Notes under the pieces: model-generated
Told to the model about the DNA's origin: nothing
What the model saw: the letters and a program-made list of their open reading frames with translations, nothing else
Database searches by the model: none
In this document: positions 58,616-64,000 of the stretch, one piece after another
Numbering within the stretch: the first letter of the stretch is position 1
Layout of the letters: every line of letters begins with the position of its first letter
Source: Strobilurus pachycystidiatus
Lineage: Eukaryota > Basidiomycota > Agaricomycetes > Agaricales > Physalacriaceae
NCBI GenBank assembly: GCA_019915135.1
Contig: JAHLMK010000028.1
Location: 62,001-126,000, forward strand
Direction of reading: 5' to 3'
Length of the DNA: 64,000 bases
Position numbers and translations under genes: made by a program

Positions 58616-59396
58616 TCAGGTATCGTCTTCAAAATCAGAGGGAATAGAGGTCAAGGGACTCCCCATGGGAGAGTCCACATACTGCTTTTCCTCCTTGTCG
58701 TGCGAGACAGACTGATCCGCGATGTTGGAGGTAACAGAACGGCTGTCATCGCCTACAGTATCCGTTAAGGATTGCCTAAACTTATTTTTCTCCTGCTCTG
58801 TTTAAGAATCAGTCAAGGAATAGAAAGAGAGGAGCATTGACGCACTGATCCACTCTCGCGTCGCTCGATAGCACACGTTGAGTTGCATGTCGGCCTCTGA
58901 GATTTCGTAGACGCCGAGGATGTGTTCACGAGTACGTTCCAGCAAGGCCTCCGAGCTTGGGTCGCGGTACTGGAGGAAAGAACTGGCGGGTTCCCAACTG
59001 TAAAAGGTTCAATCAGCGAAATACTGAGTTGCAAACACGCAGGTGAACATACGTATGACCTGAGGGATAGCCGTACCAATGAACATAGTATAGAACAGTG
59101 GCTGCGCCGTCTGATTTGACGCGTTTCATTTGAGTGATTGCCTCTTAAAAGGCCAGTATGCCATCCGATGAGTTGAATGATGCACTGCAATCAAAACATA
59201 ACATACCGACAGCATACAGCTCCGGCTGCACAGACACAGTTGCAATTGCACGTCGGACTCCATGAGACGCCAGGAGATACTTGCCAGTGGCTGTAAAGAT
59301 TATAGTTATGCGACATCACACAGCGGAGTTGTTCATACGGGTAATTTTGTATATCTTGGTGGTGTGAGGGCCAATGCGGACAGTAGTGATGACCAT
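58616..59396 (-). CDS. Small chromodomain protein (copy 2), about 195 residues
   Basis: From ATG 59396 (MVITTVRIGPHTTKIYKITR) two introns lead to LYAVEAITQMKRVKSDGAAT and VLYYVHWYGYPSGHT. After a GTATGT intron it continues TWEPASSFLQYRDPSSEALL. This is a chromodomain: Val-Glu start, VHWYGYPSGHTTWEP signature and a C-terminal helix, with aromatic cage residues present. A further intron leads to a polar, acidic tail ending DFEDDT at 58616. The intron splits the Thr codon before WEP in phase 2, exactly as in the 24108-24772 gene, so the two genes are related although their tails differ. It is convergent with array 2, about 200 bases from its end. No chromoshadow domain or other catalytic domain is seen. 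Confidence 0.75.
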
Positions 59397-59869
59397 GGTG
59401 GTTGGAGGGGATCAGCGCGCAATGACTCGAACGGTGAGGGGAGCGGCACAACGGCAATAAACCCGCATTTTCTCAGAAGAGCGCAGATCCAGACGAGAGA
59501 AGGACAAGAATCAAGAAGAACGCGTGGCGTGAGAAGCAAGCACCGGGTCGGTGGTTGCAAAATAAGACGAGGAATGACATGTAGATGATACAGACGTTGC
59601 AGCGGTGACGGTGTTCAACAACACGACAGACAACAGGTGCCCAGGCCACCCTTGAATATTAAGATAGATAAATTCGAAATAGATTAGACTCGAGAGAGCC
59701 ATCAAATCTCCGATCCGGGCACGGCTGGGGCACGGTACCGAAGACTCTAGCCGTCGGCTCACGCCATTTTTGATGGCCGTCGCTCTCTCTTGTGAACGAC
59801 GACCTCCGCGTCGTTAGTCCGAGACCGTCCGCGTGTAATTTTACCCTCAACCATCGCATCACACTCACC
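59397..59869. promoter_or_regulatory. Divergent intergenic region
   Basis: The 473 bases between the chromodomain gene (minus) and the zinc-cluster gene (plus) should hold both promoters. No clear TATA box or repeat was seen. Confidence 0.35.
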
Positions 59870-61811
59870 ATGCCCCCCAAAGGCACGCCGACCGCCCGAA
59901 ACTGGAAAGATACTGCCCGCTCGCTCAACGCCAAATTCCGCTGTGGTAAGAAGTGGGTCTTAGAGAATCTCGAGCGTGTCAGTGTTCCCTCTTTCCTAGC
60001 GCGTGTTGCTTATGCCCCAACAGGACCCCTGCAACTTCTGTGCCGCGCACCAACTCGATTGCGAAGGTATGAAAGCCCGAGCCCGGTGCGATACGCTTGA
60101 GTGCCGCGATGGCCCTGCACGATGTTCGCTCGACAACGATGAGCTGTTGTCGGCTGTTCGCAAGAAGCACCCCGGAGTGACCATTACAGCAGCAGAATTT
60201 GCCCTTTTTGCACAGGATCTCCCAAAGCCCGCTACCAGGACCTCTTCGTCCAAAAAGCGCCGTGCAGGCCCGGACCAGAGCGACCTCGAAGAGGATTCGT
60301 CGGAAGGCAAAGATTCGGACAATGGTGCGCAGACGCGTATTTACTTTTTGCTGACATCCCAACCCACTCAATGCAAACCTGGATAGACACCAACGCTCCA
60401 CCTGCCAAGCGACCAAGGCTCGGGCAACGCCTCTCCACGTCCAGCGTCGCGCCAGCTCCACCCAGAATGTCACACGTTCCTTCCTCTCGTCCTTCCACTG
60501 GACCTCGACTCCCCAAGCCCGCCGCACGCACTTCTCAACGCGCACTTCGCTCCAATGCACCTCCACCCGCTAACTCTCCCCAACCCTCCGTCTTCTCTGC
60601 CTCACATGCCAGTCATGGATCAGAAGTCCCGGTGACAACTTTGGCCCAACTCGAGAGGCGGCTTGCCGCGCTTGAGGCCGGAAGGTCTGAAGAGCTAGCA
60701 GGTTCCACTGGCTCCATCCTTGCTGTATCGTCCCACACTCAAGTTTGATTCTCAGGAACTCTTCAAGACCTTCGCACTCAAGTGCAAGTATTGAACGGTA
60801 TGTTGTTGTGCGCCGTCTCCTTCCTGCCAATTGACCAACTTATAACCTAGGCGACAACTCAGACTTGCAACGCGATGTTGATTCCCTGCGTACTGACCTC
60901 CAGCAATCCACGGACCAGGTTCGAGTTTTGACGAATGACTTGGAAAAGGCGCAAGGTCCTGTCCATCCTATGCGGTTCCATTAAACATACTAACCTTACT
61001 TATACTAGAACTTTCAAAATCGTTCAGGCTAGAGCTAGACGCGACCAAGGCGAAACATGAGAGCGCCACGCAAGAGGCCCTTGGTGAGAACCTATAGTCT
61101 AGAGTCTATATTGTACTGAATTTCCCCACCCAGGTGACAGTGCAGCCAAACTCGAGGCAGCCAATGGTGAGTTTTCCCTTACTATCTTCACGACTCACCT
61201 CTGATGAGTAATTCCGGTCATACTTAGTGAAGACGAGCCAATTGGAGAAGGAACTCCACAAGTCTCAAGGCAAGCTCTTTGGCCTAGGCCTCGCACACAT
61301 TTGACTTCAGTCTCATGCCCCTCAGTATTGACTGAGAAGTTTCGGCAAGACGTTGGCTACCTAGAGCAAGAAATGCACCGGTCTCGCGACATTGCCAACA
61401 AGAAATTGGACGACGCCAATGGTACGCTTCTTTCTCACGGTACACAACTTGAACTTTGTTTGACAATCTCTTATAGCGAAGGTGAAATCCTTCGCCACCA
61501 GTCTCCAGAGGAGTCAACGTGAGTTGTCACATCCCTTCGAGTCCACTGGCCGGACCGGACTCATATTCACACCAGGTGTTTGGGCTGCGATAACCAGTGA
61601 GATGGTCAAGATCAGGCAGGAAGAGCGCGCAGATGGACACAGCGCGAACGAGCATGACAAGGATCGAGTAGACGCCGGGACCGCGATCAAGCAGGAGTGG
61701 CACATCATCAAAACAGAGCTCGAGAACACGAAGGAGCTGACCATCGATCATCAGTGTGAGGAAGACGAGGATGCAGAAGAAGATGAAGATGGCGACAAAA
61801 ATAATGCGTGA
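59870..61811 (+). CDS. Cys-cluster/coiled-coil protein with many short exons
   Basis: From ATG 59870 exon 1 reads MPPKGTPTARNWKDTARSLN. After a GTCAGT intron comes a Cys-rich block, DPCNFCAAHQLDC followed by RCDTLECRDGPARC, resembling a fungal zinc-cluster (Cys-x2-Cys-x6-Cys) DNA-binding region. A Pro/Ser/Arg-rich linker (60400-60640) leads into a long coiled coil spread over at least six small exons: QDLRTQVQVLN, SDLQRDVDSLRTDLQQS, FRLELDATKAKHESATQEAL, AAKLEAAN, TSQLEKELHKS and FRQDVGYLEQEMHRSRDIAN. One intron (near 61272) is GC-AG. The tail is acidic (EEDEDAEEDEDGDKNN), stopping at 61811. A DNA-binding head with a dimerising coil suggests a transcription-factor-like role, but I do not recognise the family with certainty. 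No breaks are seen. Confidence 0.65.
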
Positions 61812-61939
61812 GACCCGACCCGACCCCCTACAAGTATGTATTCCAACTTAGCTATCTCAGAATCGTACATCTATGTTCTATCTTACCCACTGTTCAATGT
61901 TTATCTTTCTTGTCAATGATGACTCCTGAAAAGACTCGC

Positions 61940-62060
61940 CGACCAGTCCATCCACACTTGCCGCCATTTCTGATGAATCTGCTCGCAGACTGATTCATGC
62001 CTGCCCGCAATCCTTATGAGTCTGCTGACAGACCAGCTTATGCCTGGCAGCATTCCTAAT
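61940..62060 (+). repeat. Degenerate tandem repeat of about 43 bp
   Basis: Two to three diverged copies of TCTGCTCGCAGACTGATTCA/TCTGCTGACAGACCAGCTTA, each followed by TGCCTG-CAGCAATCCT-like sequence. It is non-coding, after the stop of the zinc-cluster gene. Confidence 0.5.
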
Positions 62061-62201
62061 AAATGTGCCCCCAGAAGAAACATGGGCGCTACCGACTCCC
62101 CAAAACCTGCCCGCGGCTTGTTTGTTGTCCATATGCCTGTAACCCAGATTCACCGTACTATGACATTGCATATACAATTTTCTTAGATATTGCTGTTTGT
62201 T

Positions 62202-62985
62202 CTATTCTCTATTTCCGATGTGCAGGCGTCTCTCCTCCTCCTCGTCCTCTGCCTTCTCTTGAATGTCTTCGACCAGCAGTTCATCATCGCGAAGCAGGTC
62301 CCGCAGGTCATCCCTCAGCTTGTACTCTTCGTTGGGTTCGTCCAAGGTTGGGAAGGCCTTTATGAAGACATTCCACACCGCTTCTGTGATGGGACCGTCG
62401 CAGGCACTGCTGTCTTGGTCTTCAATGAGCACTGCGCCACAACTGGTTAGTCAGATAACATCATGAGGAAGTGCTTGCTCACCCTGAGCCAGAAAGCGTA
62501 ATTTGACAGGAGAATCCACCCCAAGTGCATGGAAACAGTTCGTCCATCTGCGCTCAGACCTCCCTGTCTTCTCCATCCACTTGACTAGGTCCGGGTGTAG
62601 TTCGCGCGCACTGGGTTCGAAGTCACCATCTTCCCCAGACTCGTCCTTGCGGTCAGGTCTGGCCTCTTGAGAACGGGTGGTGGCTTTTCCTAGAGACGTC
62701 AGTTCCCAGTGACAGGTGAAATTCGAATCTCACACCTTTTGGGAACATTATACACAGTCTCTCGTGGAGCTCGGATAGATTTTCGATCAAGGCGCGCAAC
62801 GAGTCTTTCGCGACTTCCCCCTCTGACGGTTCTGGGACAGCCCCGTACCCCCCACTGGCGGTCATGGCAGCGAGACTGCCGGTCGGCCGAGGCATAATCC
62901 TTGGTGCTCGATAGGCACCCCGATTCACAGGCGGTCGAGGAGGAGACACGTAGGGTTTTTGGTGATCAGTAGATGGGTACGACAT
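62202..62985 (-). CDS. Three-exon hypothetical protein, about 235 residues
   Basis: ATG 62985 opens MSYPSTDHQKPYVSPPRPPV, a Pro/Arg/Gly-rich head, then a helix (KDSLRALIENLSELHERLCI). An intron beginning GTGTGA leads to exon 2 (SARELHPDLVKWMEKTGRSE; NCFHALGVDSPVKLRFLAQ). A GTGAGC intron leads to exon 3 (LIEDQDSSACDGPITEAVWN; FIKAFPTLDEPNEEYKLRDD) with an acidic end and a stop at 62202. All joins keep the frame. No enzyme motif is visible. The disordered head and helical tail suggest a protein-interaction role, but the family is unknown to me. Confidence 0.6.
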
Positions 62986-63303
62986 CTCCGCTGAGGAGTA
63001 CGGTTAGATCGAAGTCAAGCTAGGATGGGTGGCAGTGTCTTTGATGCGAGCGTTTACCTCAAACTCCGCCCGCAGCATCCTACCAATATGCCGGCGGGCT
63101 AACCATCTCGGACCGGCGCATCCAGGTTTCTCCGAGCAGACCTCACTGCACCGCTGGCGGACACGAGTATTTGTGCCCCCAGTTACAGATTCCCGCTCGC
63201 GCGCTCAGCACAGGTGCCGTCCATCCAGCCTAGAACAAGAGCATACAATTCAAGCAATACATATGAGTACAACACACAACAATACAACAAAATGCCTTGG
63301 ATG
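62986..63303. other. No supported gene
   Basis: Upstream region of the 62202-62985 gene. An open frame at 63029-63313 (plus) has no recognisable content. Confidence 0.4.
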
Positions 63304-63488
63304 CTATGAGTGAACGTAAGGAGCCAGTTTCTCTTCACAAAACACGTTCAGCCCATGTGCCACCTTCTTTGCCTCCCTTTTCAGCCTGAGACTCCGCTCC
63401 CAATCTCCTTGTTTTAGAGGACCCTTCTCCGCGTTGAGGTAGGATTTCACACGAGACTGATACCACGACTCCGCGTCCTCCGTCCACA
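63304..63488 (-). pseudogene. C-terminal coding fragment joined to the 512-bp copy
   Basis: A minus-strand frame reads WTEDAESWYQSRVKSYLNAE and GDWERSLRLKREAKKVAHGL, ending at a stop at 63304. Its last 75 bases match the 3' end of a sequence at 18770-18845 (ACATGGGCT-AACGT-TTTTGTGAAGAGAAACT). It resembles the C-terminal end of a lineage-specific family such as that at 4923-5562. The frame differs from that of the adjoining 512-bp segment, so this is a chimeric join of two truncated genes. Confidence 0.45.
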
Positions 63489-64000
63489 AACTCTACGAAC
63501 GCTTGGGATAGGTGACGGCGGGCGAGACGCTCCTCTCAAAGCAATGTCAGCGTCGCGCGCATCCTTCGCATCCTGTGCATCGAGACGAAGTCGCCAGTCT
63601 TCCCACTCCGTGATCTGCCTCGACTGCTCTCTACGAAGCTGATTGCGACGAGAGCGTAGCTCCTCACACAGCGCGTCGCGAAACTTCGCGCTTACCAGCT
63701 CTAGACGATCGAGAGCGGCATGCTCATCGACAAACCCTGGGGAGACAAACTGGGCGAGAATTCGACAACAGGTCGAGATGTCGATCTCTGGAAAGACGCG
63801 CTTCAGGGCCGCCGTCATGATGTCGAGATGGAAAGTCCTCGCGTTAACTTGGCCGTTGGCAGGAGGATGGGAGTTGATGGGGGATGGTGCTGGACCATTG
63901 GGGTGACCCTCTCTGAAGGATGCAGCCTGCGCAATACGGAGCTTCATGCGGTCGTACATTGACAGCAGTCCACTCACTGGCGGCCGCGAGGTAGGCTGGC
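63489..64000 (-). pseudogene. Inverted partial copy of the 5879-7392 gene, runs off the window
   Basis: The minus strand encodes the same segment as 6527-7038, from QPTSRPPVS through MYDRMKLRIAQAASFREG to ALRGASRPPSPIPSVRRV, with only a few changes. After the breakpoint the frame soon meets a stop. The 5' part, if any, lies beyond the right edge of the window. Near-identity to the parent gene points to a recent duplication. Confidence 0.7.

Overview
The window looks like a repeat-rich, gene-dispersed stretch of a mushroom-forming basidiomycete (Agaricomycetes). Introns are short (about 45-60 bases, GT-AG with a few GC-AG), genes lie on both strands without operons, and several proteins match families I know mainly from Agaricomycetes: coiled-coil/F-box proteins, a fungal TET/JBP-like dioxygenase, JmjC-like and MYND proteins, expanded NGN-KOW (Spt5-like) proteins and a MULE-like transposase relative. 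All names rest on motifs read by eye; no database search was possible, and exon joins were chosen by splice consensus and frame.

Layout. 1-10.3 kb: a 5'-truncated hypothetical gene, two frame-broken relics of lineage-specific families, an intact four-exon gene (5879-7392) and three small genes. 10.8-17.7 kb: a 1016-residue NGN-KOW gene whose tail runs into a questin-oxidase-like fragment, a tRNA-like sequence, a SWIM-finger gene and an intact MYND gene. 17.9-20 kb: broken pieces of an amino-acid permease and of a myosin-motor chitin synthase. 20.8-24.8 kb: a complete JmjC-like oxygenase gene, a small gene and a chromodomain gene. 25-34.4 kb: a gene-like 5' end that runs into about 54 tandem units of about 155 bp. 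36-44.4 kb: an unknown gene, a Su(z)12-like finger relic, a TET/JBP-like oxygenase gene, an unknown small gene and an internally deleted MULE-like relic. 45-50 kb: an F-box gene, a small gene, a cluster of palindromes and an RPB1 fragment. 51.1-59.4 kb: a second NGN-KOW gene, a second array of 22 units of exactly 150 bp, and a second chromodomain gene. 59.9-64 kb: a zinc-cluster/coiled-coil gene, another unknown gene, and a 512-bp inverted copy of part of the 5879-7392 gene reaching the window edge.

The most unusual point is that the two big arrays are homologous and each unit looks like one exon plus one intron (99 + 51 bases in the second array; 99-104 + 51-54 in the first). The spliced product would be a 33-residue repeat with a shared core in both arrays. 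A chromodomain gene lies beside each array, and the two chromodomain genes share an intron at the same codon and phase. The same 64 kb carries two different 2-oxoglutarate/Fe(II) oxygenases (JmjC-like and TET/JBP-like) and two Spt5-like proteins, so chromatin and transcription functions are over-represented. That these genes act together is inference. Inverted repeats at 25.0/50.8 kb and 23.2/37.3 kb, plus intron-bearing fragments of host genes, suggest that mobile elements have copied and rearranged the region.
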